From assembly GCF_018403245.1 (NCBI RefSeq), contig NZ_BOSH01000014.1, positions 62,001 to 126,000 on the forward strand: DNA of 64,000 nucleotides, in the 5' to 3' direction. This DNA is from Paenibacillus sp. J2TS4. Its GTDB lineage: Bacteria; Bacillota; Bacilli; Paenibacillales; NBRC-103111. Positions 29,354 to 39,000 of the stretch are shown here, one piece after another (positions within the stretch are counted from its first letter, which is position 1; the number at the start of each line of letters is the position of its first letter). The notes beneath the pieces are model-generated. The model had not been told where the DNA came from, made no database searches, and saw only the letters and a program-made list of their open reading frames with translations. A program made the position numbers and the translations under genes.

Positions 29354-31054
29354 ATGAATACGTTGTCTCGAGTACGAAAGCTTTATGAACAGTGGTTGCA
29401 GGATCCAAACATTGACAATGGGACCAAAGAGGAACTGAAAGCAATAGAAGGTCAGGAGAAAGAGCTGGAGGACCGCTTTTATAAAGATTTGGAGTTTGGA
29501 ACCGGCGGGCTGAGGGGAGTTATTGGGGCTGGCACCAATCGAATGAATGTCTATACCGTAGGCAAAGCCACCCAAGGATTGGCTCAATATTTGTTGGAGA
29601 ATAATTCGGCCAATCCTTCGGTAGCGATCGCTTATGATTCTCGCAACCAGTCTCCGGAGTTTGCCTTGGAGTCCGCATTGGTACTTGCGGGAAACGGGAT
29701 TAAAGCCTATTTGTTCGACTCGTTACGGACGACCCCGGAGCTCTCTTTTGCTGTCAGACATTTGCAGGCTTCCGCTGGTATTGTTATTACTGCCAGCCAC
29801 AATCCTCCCGAGTATAATGGATATAAAGTATACGGCCAGGACGGAGGACAAATCGTTGCGGAACAAGCAGATCGGATTATCGCTCAGATTCAGACATTAG
29901 AGTTCGCAAACATTCGCAAACTGACCCGGGAAGAAGCTGAAGCTAAAGGACTCCTTCAATGGATTGGACAAGCCGTTGATGATGATTATGTAAAAGCAGT
30001 CATCCAGGTTAGTCCGCGACCGGAAATTGCGAAGCAAGAAGGTGCAGCGCTTAATGTCGTATACACTCCTTTACATGGATCGGGGAACATTACGGTTCGC
30101 AGAGTGCTGCAGGAATCGGGCTTTTCTAATGTCCATGTCGTTGCGGAGCAGGAGAAGCCGGATGGACAATTTTCTACGGTTAAATCTCCTAATCCGGAGG
30201 AGCGGGAAGCTTTCACATTAGCTATCGAGCTTGGCAAAAAAGTAAATGCCGATGTCATTATCGGCACAGACCCCGATTGTGACCGAATGGGGGCTGTTGT
30301 TAAAAATTCGGAAGGGCAATACGAAGTGCTGACGGGAAATCAGTCCGGTGCTATTATGGTTCATTACCTGCTCTCCTCTTTGCAAGAAAAGAATGCCATC
30401 CCGTCTAACGGAGTCATTATTAAGACGATTGTCACCAGTGAGATGGGAGCGGAGATTGCCCGGAGTTACGGTGTAGAAGTTCTGAATACTTTGACAGGCT
30501 TTAAATATATCGGAGAAAAAATGTCCGAGTTTGAGCAAAGCGGCGAGCATCAATTTCTGTTCGGCTATGAGGAAAGTTACGGGTATTTAGCCGGAACCTA
30601 TGCTAGGGATAAAGATGCGGTGGTCGCTTCTATGCTAATATGTGAAGCAGCCGCTTATTACAAGAGCCGCGGACAAACCTTGTATGGTGTACTTCAGGAA
30701 TTGTATCAGCAATTCGGCTTTTATAGAGAGGTGCTGGAGTCCCGGACGCTTAAAGGCAAGGATGGGCTGGCCAAAATAAGACAGATCATGGAGGAATGGC
30801 GGCAAAATCCCCCCTCCGATGTATGTGGAAAGAAAGTAAAGACGATGCTGGATTATACCCAGGGAATTAATGGTCTTCCCAAGGAGAACGTTCTGAAATA
30901 CAGACTGGATGACGATTCGTGGTTCTGTTTGCGTCCTTCCGGGACCGAGCCCAAAATTAAAGTGTATTTCGCTGTCAAAGGAAAGACGCTCCAACAGTCG
31001 GAAGAGCAAATGGAAGAACTCCGGCGAGCGGTGATGTCGCGGATTGACGATTAG
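29354..31054 (+). CDS. Phospho-sugar mutase (phosphoglucomutase PgcA type)
   Basis: A cytoplasmic alpha-D-phosphohexomutase that interconverts hexose 1- and 6-phosphates, supplying sugar nucleotides for wall polymers. The 566-residue product has the phosphoserine loop TASHNPPEYNGYK with S148, the metal loop GTDPDCDRMG, the sugar loop GYEESYG, and the phosphate-binding RPSGTEPKIKVY. Length fits the PgcA-type group. The ATG follows GGAGGGGC. It stands upstream of DUF5693 and csaB, so use in cell-wall polymer synthesis is inferred. Confidence 0.94.
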   Translation: MNTLSRVRKLYEQWLQDPNIDNGTKEELKAIEGQEKELEDRFYKDLEFGTGGLRGVIGAGTNRMNVYTVGKATQGLAQYLLENNSANPSVAIAYDSRNQSPEFALESALVLAGNGIKAYLFDSLRTTPELSFAVRHLQASAGIVITASHNPPEYNGYKVYGQDGGQIVAEQADRIIAQIQTLEFANIRKLTREEAEAKGLLQWIGQAVDDDYVKAVIQVSPRPEIAKQEGAALNVVYTPLHGSGNITVRRVLQESGFSNVHVVAEQEKPDGQFSTVKSPNPEEREAFTLAIELGKKVNADVIIGTDPDCDRMGAVVKNSEGQYEVLTGNQSGAIMVHYLLSSLQEKNAIPSNGVIIKTIVTSEMGAEIARSYGVEVLNTLTGFKYIGEKMSEFEQSGEHQFLFGYEESYGYLAGTYARDKDAVVASMLICEAAAYYKSRGQTLYGVLQELYQQFGFYREVLESRTLKGKDGLAKIRQIMEEWRQNPPSDVCGKKVKTMLDYTQGINGLPKENVLKYRLDDDSWFCLRPSGTEPKIKVYFAVKGKTLQQSEEQMEELRRAVMSRIDD

Positions 31055-31075
31055 ACCAGGATATAAGGATAGGGA

Positions 31076-33145
31076 GTGGAAGGATTGATTCAATGGTACG
31101 CACGCTGGAACCGGACAGCCTCTAAATGGCTTTGGTGGATAGTCATCGTCGGCTTGTTGGCTTCCCTGCCTTTAGCTTATGAGAGGATTATGACAGAAAG
31201 ATCCTCCAAGAAGGTGGAGTTTGTTTTTGACTATCGGGATCTGCTGGATATTGCAGAATATCGGGCCAATCCGCGTGAATTTGTCGATCAGGAATTAGAC
31301 GCAATGAAGCGTGCGGGCATCGAATCGATGGCTGTTTATGAAAGCACCTTGAACGAGCTTAGATTAGCGCAGCGGGTCGATTTGTATTCCTCCCGCGAGG
31401 CCGGGATCATGACCGGCCAGCTTACCGGCGCTGGTGACAATTATGCTTACGTCTTGTTCAAAGACAGTGAATCGCAGCAGAGGCTTCAGCCGATGATCGA
31501 GCGGGCTTTTAAAAGCCAAGGCATCGGAACCAAGGAATGGACCTTTGAAGATCGCAAAGGGCTGATGATCGAAGCGGCGCTAGAGGAAGCCGCGATGAAA
31601 ACAATGGAGCCCGACCCGTTCGCGTTGGAACTTCTTAAGCAAAAAGGCTTTCGCATTGTCGCTCGTTTGTCCAATCGCAGCCTTCCATTTAACGAGGCGG
31701 ATATGGACAGGAAACTCAGCCAGTTTAAGGAGGCTGGGGCCAAGACGATTATTTTTGAAGGAGAAGCTGTTCCCGGTTATACCGGCAAGGAGAAATCTCC
31801 TGAGCTCGAGCAAATGGCCGGGCTTCTGGATAAATATGATATGACGTTAGCTGCAATTGAATTGCTTAAGGCTCCTCAAAAAGGCTTCAACTTCTTGGCA
31901 AAGGAAAGCCGTTATAATGTCATTCGTCTCCATTCGCTCTCTGAGGCGGAAGCAGACCGGCTTATCGGAAACATTACAGAGCAGGAGCAGTTAGATCGAA
32001 TTCAGGTCTTTGCGGACCGCTTTGTTTTGGCCGCCAAGGATCGTAATATCCGAATGATTTTTTTGAACGCAAGGCCTTCCAAAAATCCCGAAAAAGCTTC
32101 GTATACCGATCCCTTGGAACAGATAAGGGAAACGCTAAGGGGCGACGATGGAGCTTTAAAACGGATTAGTCAAGCAGGCTATACGCTAGGCCCTGCTCAT
32201 CCTTTTACTATTTATAATTCCAGCTGGCAAGGGCTGCTTAAACCGGTTGTGGTTGTAGCTTCTGTCGCGCTGATCGCTTTAACGCTGGCATACTTTTTCC
32301 CGTGGCTTCTGTTAATCAGTTTCGTCGTTGGTATAGGGATGGGTGGAGCTCTCTATATTTTATCGTCTAACATGTTATTTAAGCTGCTTGCTTTAGGCGT
32401 GGGAGTCTGTGCCCCTACTCTTGGAATGATGATAGCTATCCAAAGCATCCGCCATCGTATGGCTGGTAAGCTGACAGGAGCCAAGCTGGGCTATGCGATT
32501 AACTTGTTTATCCGTACCTCTTTCATTTCTATGATCGGTGTTGTGTTTATTGTTGCTCTGCTCAATAACGTCATCTATAGCTTGGTTATTGACCAATATC
32601 GCGGCGTAAGTTTGCTGCATTTGGCACCGATTCTGATTATTGGGATTTATTTACTGTTCTTTAGCGAAGGGCTTAAGGCGCAGCAAATCGTCGACCGCGT
32701 CAAACGTCTGCTATCCTCCTCAGTGAGTGTGTTGTGGGTCGTTATTGCAGGGGCACTGGTTGCTGGCATTATGTATTATTTGTCCCGGACAGGAAATGAA
32801 GGTAAGGCGTCTACTTTTGAGAAGCTGTTTCGCTCGCTCTTGGAGAATAATCTGGGTGTCCGCCCGAGAATTAAAGAGTTTTTATTCGCCCATCCGGTCT
32901 TTATTTTAGGGGCTTATCTGGCGATTAAATACCGTCCCTCTGCCTTGTACATTTTTATCCTTGGAATTATAGGACAACTGTCGGTGGTTGATACCTTTGC
33001 CCACTTGCACACACCGGTCTATATTTCAGCTATTCGTGTCGGATATGGAATGCTGCTCGGCGTTATCGTTGGAATTATCTTTATTGCAGTTTGGGAAATG
33101 CTTGCGAGGAGTTGGAAGAGATGGGTGCTGCCGTCAAAAGGATAG
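31076..33145 (+). CDS. DUF5693 family polytopic membrane protein
   Basis: A membrane protein of undetermined function. The 689-residue product has an N-terminal membrane helix (about 18-36), a large presumably extracytoplasmic domain with alpha/beta-type repeats (about 40-380), then roughly nine or ten membrane helices. The start is GTG at 31076; a TTG at 31085 is also possible. It overlaps csaB by 25 bases, so the two are tightly coupled. In view of csaB and tagO nearby, export or ligation of the secondary cell-wall polymer is a sensible but unproven role. Confidence 0.82.
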   Translation: MEGLIQWYARWNRTASKWLWWIVIVGLLASLPLAYERIMTERSSKKVEFVFDYRDLLDIAEYRANPREFVDQELDAMKRAGIESMAVYESTLNELRLAQRVDLYSSREAGIMTGQLTGAGDNYAYVLFKDSESQQRLQPMIERAFKSQGIGTKEWTFEDRKGLMIEAALEEAAMKTMEPDPFALELLKQKGFRIVARLSNRSLPFNEADMDRKLSQFKEAGAKTIIFEGEAVPGYTGKEKSPELEQMAGLLDKYDMTLAAIELLKAPQKGFNFLAKESRYNVIRLHSLSEAEADRLIGNITEQEQLDRIQVFADRFVLAAKDRNIRMIFLNARPSKNPEKASYTDPLEQIRETLRGDDGALKRISQAGYTLGPAHPFTIYNSSWQGLLKPVVVVASVALIALTLAYFFPWLLLISFVVGIGMGGALYILSSNMLFKLLALGVGVCAPTLGMMIAIQSIRHRMAGKLTGAKLGYAINLFIRTSFISMIGVVFIVALLNNVIYSLVIDQYRGVSLLHLAPILIIGIYLLFFSEGLKAQQIVDRVKRLLSSSVSVLWVVIAGALVAGIMYYLSRTGNEGKASTFEKLFRSLLENNLGVRPRIKEFLFAHPVFILGAYLAIKYRPSALYIFILGIIGQLSVVDTFAHLHTPVYISAIRVGYGMLLGVIVGIIFIAVWEMLARSWKRWVLPSKG

Positions 33146-34251
33146 TCATTTCCGGCTATTACGGCTACAAGAATAGCGGCGACGAAGCGGTGCTGCAATC
33201 CATCCTGCTTGCTCTGCAGAAGGAAGGAGCGCGGATAGGGTGCCGGATCGAACCGATTGTCCTGTCCAGCGATCCTGCACGGACGGAGCGAATCTATGGA
33301 GTCCGGGCGGCTCATCGTATGAAGCCAATGGAAATTATTCGCGCGATCCGTGAGGGCGACGGGCTAATAAGCGGTGGGGGAAGCCTGCTTCAGGATGCGA
33401 CGGGAGCGAAGACGATTCCGTATTACCTGGCGATTATTAAACTAGCCCAGTGGTTAGGTAAGCCAACGTTTGTTTATTCTCAAGGAGTTGGCCCGGTCGG
33501 GAGAAAAATGTTTTATTCCTGGATTTCTTGGGTATTTAAAAAATGTCGGTATCTTTCGGTCAGAGATCAAGAATCGGCAGAACTGTTAGGACAAATGGGA
33601 ATTATGCATAATCAGGTTGAGGTGGTGCCCGATCCGGTTATGGGCCTGCCGCTCAGAGAGAGTCAAAATCTGTCGGAACAGCCCAAAAAAGATCGTCCCG
33701 TGATCGGGGTGTCGGTCCGTTACTGGAATCAGGATCGTTCGGAGCTTCGCAAATTAGCCGAATGTCTAAGCGGTTTGGTGGAGGAGCGGGAAGTGGATAT
33801 TCGCTTTCTCCCCTTTCATCTTCCCGATGACGAAAGAGCTTCCGAGGAAGTCATCGGCTGGATGAATCCAGAAGGAAAAGATCACGTCCAGATGGTGAAA
33901 GATGTGGTTCATCCGCAGGATATGCTGGCTCAGGTTGGTCAATGTGATCTCCTAATCGGAATGAGATTGCATTCTCTTATTTATGCGGCTTCTCAATATG
34001 TTCCTTTAATCGGAATTTCCTATGATCCAAAAATTGACCAATTTTTACATCGGCTGGAGATGTCTGCAGCCGGATCGACCACAGAAATCGTTGTGTCCCG
34101 AGTGATGGAGGAAGTGAACGGGCTATTAGACCATAAGGAACGATGGATCGAGACAAAGCGTCCATTAATAGACCGATTAAAAAAAGAAGCACATCGTCCG
34201 GCCGAGCAGATTGTTTCACTTGTTCACGAACGAAAGGCGAGCAGGCAGTAA
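33121..34251 (+). CDS. csaB: Polysaccharide pyruvyl transferase CsaB
   Basis: CsaB adds ketal pyruvate to the secondary cell-wall polymer, creating the anchor recognised by SLH domains. The 376-residue product begins VKRIVISGYYGYKNSGDEAVLQ, has SGGGSLLQDATG, FVYSQGVGPVG, and the C-terminal GMRLHSLIYAA and GISYDPKI motifs of the family. The frame is open from 33091, but GAGGAG at about 33106 supports the ATG at 33121. It overlaps the DUF5693 gene. SLH proteins in this window depend on this modification. Confidence 0.93.
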   Translation: MGAAVKRIVISGYYGYKNSGDEAVLQSILLALQKEGARIGCRIEPIVLSSDPARTERIYGVRAAHRMKPMEIIRAIREGDGLISGGGSLLQDATGAKTIPYYLAIIKLAQWLGKPTFVYSQGVGPVGRKMFYSWISWVFKKCRYLSVRDQESAELLGQMGIMHNQVEVVPDPVMGLPLRESQNLSEQPKKDRPVIGVSVRYWNQDRSELRKLAECLSGLVEEREVDIRFLPFHLPDDERASEEVIGWMNPEGKDHVQMVKDVVHPQDMLAQVGQCDLLIGMRLHSLIYAASQYVPLIGISYDPKIDQFLHRLEMSAAGSTTEIVVSRVMEEVNGLLDHKERWIETKRPLIDRLKKEAHRPAEQIVSLVHERKASRQ

Positions 34252-34490
34252 GTGTTCCTAAAGTGTCGATCTTTGGCGTTCCGTTCCCCAAGCTTCGGTT
34301 TGCGAAAGACGGTCCATCTGTTGACGGAGGCTGTCGAAAGCAGTTCACAGGATTCGACTTGCTGCATGAGTTGATGAAAGTAGGGGAACATAACCTTGGA
34401 AGCTTACTAGTCGGGGCGGCTCCCGATATCATGGAGATGGGGAGCCGTGGCGCTACAAAAGAATGCTCATACTACCCAAATTCGTATTAA
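34252..34490 (+). pseudogene. Decayed WecG/TagA-family glycosyltransferase remnant
   Basis: Directly after csaB, one frame reads VPKVSIFGVPFPKLRFAK, the typical N-terminus of WecG/TagA/CpsF enzymes. A one-base shift near 34309 then gives TVHLLTEAVESS, the expected continuation, which soon meets a stop. A later stretch in the first frame reads LGSLLVGAAPDIMEM, like the LLGAAP motif normally much further along, so about 60-100 codons in between and the whole C-terminus are missing. The family makes the polymer's linkage unit (ManNAc transfer). The remaining open frames are too degenerate to be functional. Confidence 0.65.
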
Positions 34491-34577
34491 AGTGATGCGT
34501 GAGAAAGAAAATGTGACTAAACTATGAATATTTGTCCGGTAATCTATCCAAAACCCGCATTTTGTCGATAAAATGGA

Positions 34578-34607
34578 TTGGAGCTAGCGCCGCAAACAAG
34601 GTATAAT
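34578..34607 (+). promoter_or_regulatory. Sigma-A promoter of tagO
   Basis: TTGGAG (34578-34583), an 18-bp spacer and perfect TATAAT (34602-34607). It lies 45 bp upstream of the tagO ATG. Confidence 0.7.
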
Positions 34608-34652
34608 GTGGTGCTGAAGCAACAGAGTGAGACTAAGGGGTTGTAAATAACA

Positions 34653-35747
34653 ATGAATTGGATGATATATGTCATAGGCTTAGCTGCTTCCTGCATCTTG
34701 GCTGTCCTATTGACCCCATTGGTAAAAAAGCTTGCCATCCGGTTTGGGGCGATCGATGTTCCCAATCACCGTTCGGTTCATACCCGTGTTATGCCGCGGA
34801 TGGGAGGATTGGCGATTTTCCTGGCGTTTGTCGGAACTTATTTCATTATAGCGCCTGCCATAAGCGATTTTGATATGCATGTAGCCCTTGGGATAATTCT
34901 TGGCGGTGCTATTATAGTTTTAGTTGGAGCGCTTGATGACAAGTATAATTTGTCCCCAAAAATCAAGCTTCTCGGACAATTGGCCGCTGCGGGGGTTGTC
35001 ATCTCTTTTGGTATGCAGGTGGATTACATAAAGCTGCCTTTTGGAGATGCTATTGATTTGAATAACTGGATCAGCATCCCGATTACGATTTTATGGATTG
35101 TTGGGGTTACCAACGCCATTAATTTAATTGATGGACTTGATGGCTTGTCTGCGGGTGTTTCTGCGATTGCAACAGGGGCTATTCTTGTATTGGCGATCAT
35201 GATGGGGAATGTAACTGTAATCCTCATTAGCATGGTACTGCTGGGGAGCATTATCGGGTTCTTGTTCTACAATTTTCACCCCGCCAAAATTTTTATGGGG
35301 GATTCGGGATCCTTGTTTCTTGGCTTTAGCTTGGCGACGCTGTCGATACTAGGCTTTAAATCCGCGACCGTCGTTTCTTTCCTTGTCCCGCTTGCAATTC
35401 TGGGTGTGCCCATTTCCGATACATTCATGGCTATTATTCGCAGGAAATTGAACAATAAGCCGATCTTTACCGCGGATAAAGGACATCTGCATCATTGTCT
35501 GATGGGTCTTGGATTCAGCATGCGTAAATCGGTTTTAATAATCTATGGCATTTCCTTGGCATTTGGATTGTGCGCGGTATTATTGTCCAAAGCTTCTCAA
35601 TGGGGAACGATCGTCATTATCGTTGTATTACTTTTAGTTTTGGAAGTAGGCGCAGAAGCGATTGGAATTATAAGCAAGAGCCGTAAACCTGTTCTAAATT
35701 TTCTGCAGCGATTCCGACCGGCATCTGCCCGGAGGACATCTAAATAA
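34653..35747 (+). CDS. tagO: Undecaprenyl-phosphate GlcNAc-1-phosphate transferase TagO
   Basis: TagO attaches GlcNAc-1-phosphate to undecaprenyl phosphate, the first step in making wall-anchored teichoic-type polymers. The 364-residue product has about ten membrane helices, the DDKYNLSP motif, NAINLIDGLDGLSAG, HPAKIFMGDSGS and the KGHLHHCLMGLG histidine motif of the MraY/WecA family. The ATG follows AAGGGG. A strong terminator follows. Given csaB and SLH genes, the product probably primes the secondary cell-wall polymer. Confidence 0.94.
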   Translation: MNWMIYVIGLAASCILAVLLTPLVKKLAIRFGAIDVPNHRSVHTRVMPRMGGLAIFLAFVGTYFIIAPAISDFDMHVALGIILGGAIIVLVGALDDKYNLSPKIKLLGQLAAAGVVISFGMQVDYIKLPFGDAIDLNNWISIPITILWIVGVTNAINLIDGLDGLSAGVSAIATGAILVLAIMMGNVTVILISMVLLGSIIGFLFYNFHPAKIFMGDSGSLFLGFSLATLSILGFKSATVVSFLVPLAILGVPISDTFMAIIRRKLNNKPIFTADKGHLHHCLMGLGFSMRKSVLIIYGISLAFGLCAVLLSKASQWGTIVIIVVLLLVLEVGAEAIGIISKSRKPVLNFLQRFRPASARRTSK

Positions 35748-35773
35748 GATCTTGCCGAAATTTTCGGTTTATC

Positions 35774-35804
35774 AAAACCCGCAGAAGCACAATGCGGGTT
35801 TTTT
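35774..35804 (+). terminator. Intrinsic terminator of tagO
   Basis: AAAACCCGCA (35774-35783) and TGCGGGTTTT (35793-35802) pair perfectly, followed by more T residues. Confidence 0.9.
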
Positions 35805-35819
35805 CTATGCAAATTACTC

Positions 35820-35847
35820 TAAAAAAAAAAGGGTAAATGGCCGATAA
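35820..35847 (+). promoter_or_regulatory. Candidate sigma-D promoter of SLH protein gene
   Basis: TAAA (35820-35823), a 16-nt spacer and GCCGATAA (35840-35847) fit the motility sigma factor pattern (TAAA, 14-16, GCCGATAT). The A-tract spacer is unusual. It lies 156 bp upstream of the start, giving a long leader. No better sigma-A promoter was seen in this gap. Confidence 0.45.
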
Positions 35848-36002
35848 CTATTAAATATATTGGGGTTTTCTTTGCCGGGTTGCAATGACGGATTGGAGGA
35901 GGAGTCATTCAGAGACGTGAGATGGAAGTGAAGTGTCAAGCATCGGTGATGAGAAGGACTGACGATAGGGATTAATGCAACGTTTTATATAAGGAGGTTC
36001 TA

Positions 36003-39000
36003 ATGTTGAAAGCTATATTTCGTAAATCGATTAGCGTGCTAATGGCAGCAGTGTTGCTGGTCACCCTGTTTCCTGCATTAGCCAAACAAGTGGAAGCGGC
36101 AGCTCCGAACTATTTTATACCGGATAATCAACAAATCGCTAACAAGGCCAATCCTACCGAGGTGAGCAGGGAAAATTCTTATGTAGCGGATACCAACAGG
36201 ATGACCATTGCCGGGACTTACAAGTACGTCTCTTCCGATTCAATTACGGTTAGAGTAGATCAGTTGATCAATCAATCGGGCAAATGGGATCCGGATCCCC
36301 AGAGATATTTTACGGCGGCAGCTAATCCGCTGTCGGATAACCGGTTTGAAATTCGTAACCTGGAACTCTTCTCCGGATTCAATAAAGTGACGATTACAGG
36401 AAAACAGGGGAATATAGAACGATCCGATACATTCTATATCGTCTATGACGATGCCCCGTATTTGCAATCTATGAAGGTGAGATCCGATAACAGCTCGGCC
36501 GTCGATCTGAACGAAGGGGCCGCTGTCGTGATGGAGAAACCATCAGGAGTAGATTCCACTTATGAGATGCAAGTATATATCGATGGTAAAGCAAACAACG
36601 TCAAATCGATTCTGGTCAATGGCAGGAGCGCGAACGTCCTCGAAGACGGAACCTTCTTCGTTCCTCCTGTTAAATTGAACCCGGGCAAAAATGAATTGGA
36701 TTTCGAGCTAGAGAATCAATCGAATAAAGTGTCGGTTAAACGGACGATCTACTATTACGATCCCGATCAGCCCTACTATAAGCTGGACATTAACCACGCG
36801 GGGGACGGAATTCAATCCTTGTTATCCGGCAAGCCGGTGTTGACCGATGGTTCTACGGATCAGGCCGTTATAGAAGCGGGATTAATTCTTCCGTATTCTA
36901 ATGTGGCGTTTGATATCAATAATGTGACGGTAACTGTAAACGATCCTAATAATCCTGGGAATAACCCGGTTCAAAATTATTTGGATCAAATCGTGTCGAT
37001 CACGGATGTTCCTGCCAATGATGGAAGCATCAAGTATAGATTAGTGGAGTTTAAAACGAAGCCATATAAGATTACAACAACGGGATTGCCAACTACCGGA
37101 GATCAAGCGGTTGCCGTGCAATTGGAGTATGACGAGATCGATACTACGGTTACCCGTTATTTCAGCTATTTGGCCAATCAAAGGCTTATTAAAGATATAT
37201 ACCTTGTTGAATATGATAGCGCAGCGAACAAATACGTGAAGAAAAGCAAGCTGGATAACAGCGAGGTGCAAAACTCTACTTTCTATATTCAAGTTGAGGC
37301 GGACAAGGATATTGCTTCAGGAGCTGTGCTGAATGCCTCGCTCTTACCGCTGGGAACTCTGAGAGTAGAGCATGTAAGGCAAATTGATAATAAAACTAAT
37401 ATTTACAAGGTAACCGATTTTCCAACCGGACAGCAACAGATCCGATTCAGCTATGCCGGAACAGCAGCACCTTATCAGGTTATGGTAAACTATGTGTCCA
37501 AAAACTTCATCTATGTAGAAAACTACTATGATGGTCAAACCATCACGCTGGATTCCAGACAAAGCAATAAAACTTTGGATAAACCGAAAGTGAAGCTGAT
37601 CGGCTTTGACGCCAATGCAGTCATTAAATTCGAATATTCGGTAAACGGAATTACCCCTTCCGGTTTTAACTACAACGGAAATTTAGAGTTTGATTTGGAC
37701 CCTTTAGTTGTCGGGAACTCCCCCGGACAATTGAACTACGGGGAGAACAGGCTGGTTCTCCGGGCGATTTATACCGACGATAAAGAAATCATCCGTGAGG
37801 TAACCAAAGAGATCCGGTTGTACATTGTAGACACGAATGTATCCACTATCGAAAGATTCGAGCCTGTCATTATCCCGAGTGACGGCAGGGCGGCTTTATC
37901 CAATGGAAATGATTACAACGATCTGAATAGAATATTTATCGATTCTCCTGATATCCTGTACAAGAACGATAGATTTTCGACCAGTCTCAAAAAGGTGGAT
38001 ATTGTCTTCAAGGCTGGAGGGGCCAATCAGGTGAAGCTTCTTCATGGAGGTGAAGTACTCGCGGAATTTAAAACGACTAACGATGGGGATCCTGATCCGT
38101 ACAATGACAGACCTAAAGGGAACAGCGTTCTGGATTTGAATCTGAAGCAAGGATACGACTATGATTACTATGGGAATCCGAAGAACTTTATTTTCCGCTT
38201 GCAAAATTTTGATATGAGCGAGACGGGAAGTTATGCTTTCACGCTGGAGTTGAAAAATAATGTGGGAGCCACTAGCGTGCAGCGAATCGAAATCGTGCGC
38301 GAGTTAGCCAGCTTCCGTGTCCTGGCACCTCAGCCTACGGTAGGAGACCGGATTGTCGTTAATAAAAACTTCGTTCATTTTGATATTGAGGCGGAAGGAG
38401 CTACCGAAGTTCTTATTAATGGAGAACGTGCGGAGAAACGCTCCGATTACGGCGATCGCTTCATTCTGGACTATGTGGGGCTGAAGCCTCAAAAAGACAA
38501 CGCCATTAAAATTGTTATTGATCGCCCAGCAGGAAAAATTAACTCAACCGTTAACGTGTATTACGCCTACAGTAATCAAATAGGCGCTCAATACAAAGAG
38601 CAAATTTCGAGAAAGCACAGCATGTTTGAGAAAAACTTGGAGCTGACCTTCCCGAAAGGAACGATTTTGAGAAAAGCGTACCCGGGACTCAATAATAATG
38701 TGGAGCAATTCTACGAGGATACCAAGCTGTTGTTTGGTATAGCTGATCCGAGCGATGGTGTAGTGGAAAGAATGAATGATTACGGAAATATTATCAACTA
38801 TGATCCCGATCAGGGCTCCGATAATAAGGACGGCAATGGGCATAAGATCGTTCCGATCGAACCTCGGCTCTCCAGATTGTTCACCAGTATGATGAACCGG
38901 GATCACTTCACGCCGATATCGGATATTTATTGGATATCCGGAGGAGTTGGGGAAGCAGGCCGTCAAGGAACGACTTCTTACAAACCTGCTACTAACGGAC

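Larger units (their letters stand above)
34252..34652 (+). other. 401-nt gap between csaB and tagO
   Basis: The first 240 bases hold the wecG/tagA remnant. The rest contains a small CATTTT/AAAATG hairpin near 34558-34575, a promoter, and the tagO ribosome site. Confidence 0.6.

Noticed and set aside
34143-34490. 115-residue open frame overlapping the end of csaB
   Set aside because: Its first part is out of frame with csaB and its second part is the frameshifted glycosyltransferase remnant; it is better described as a pseudogene.
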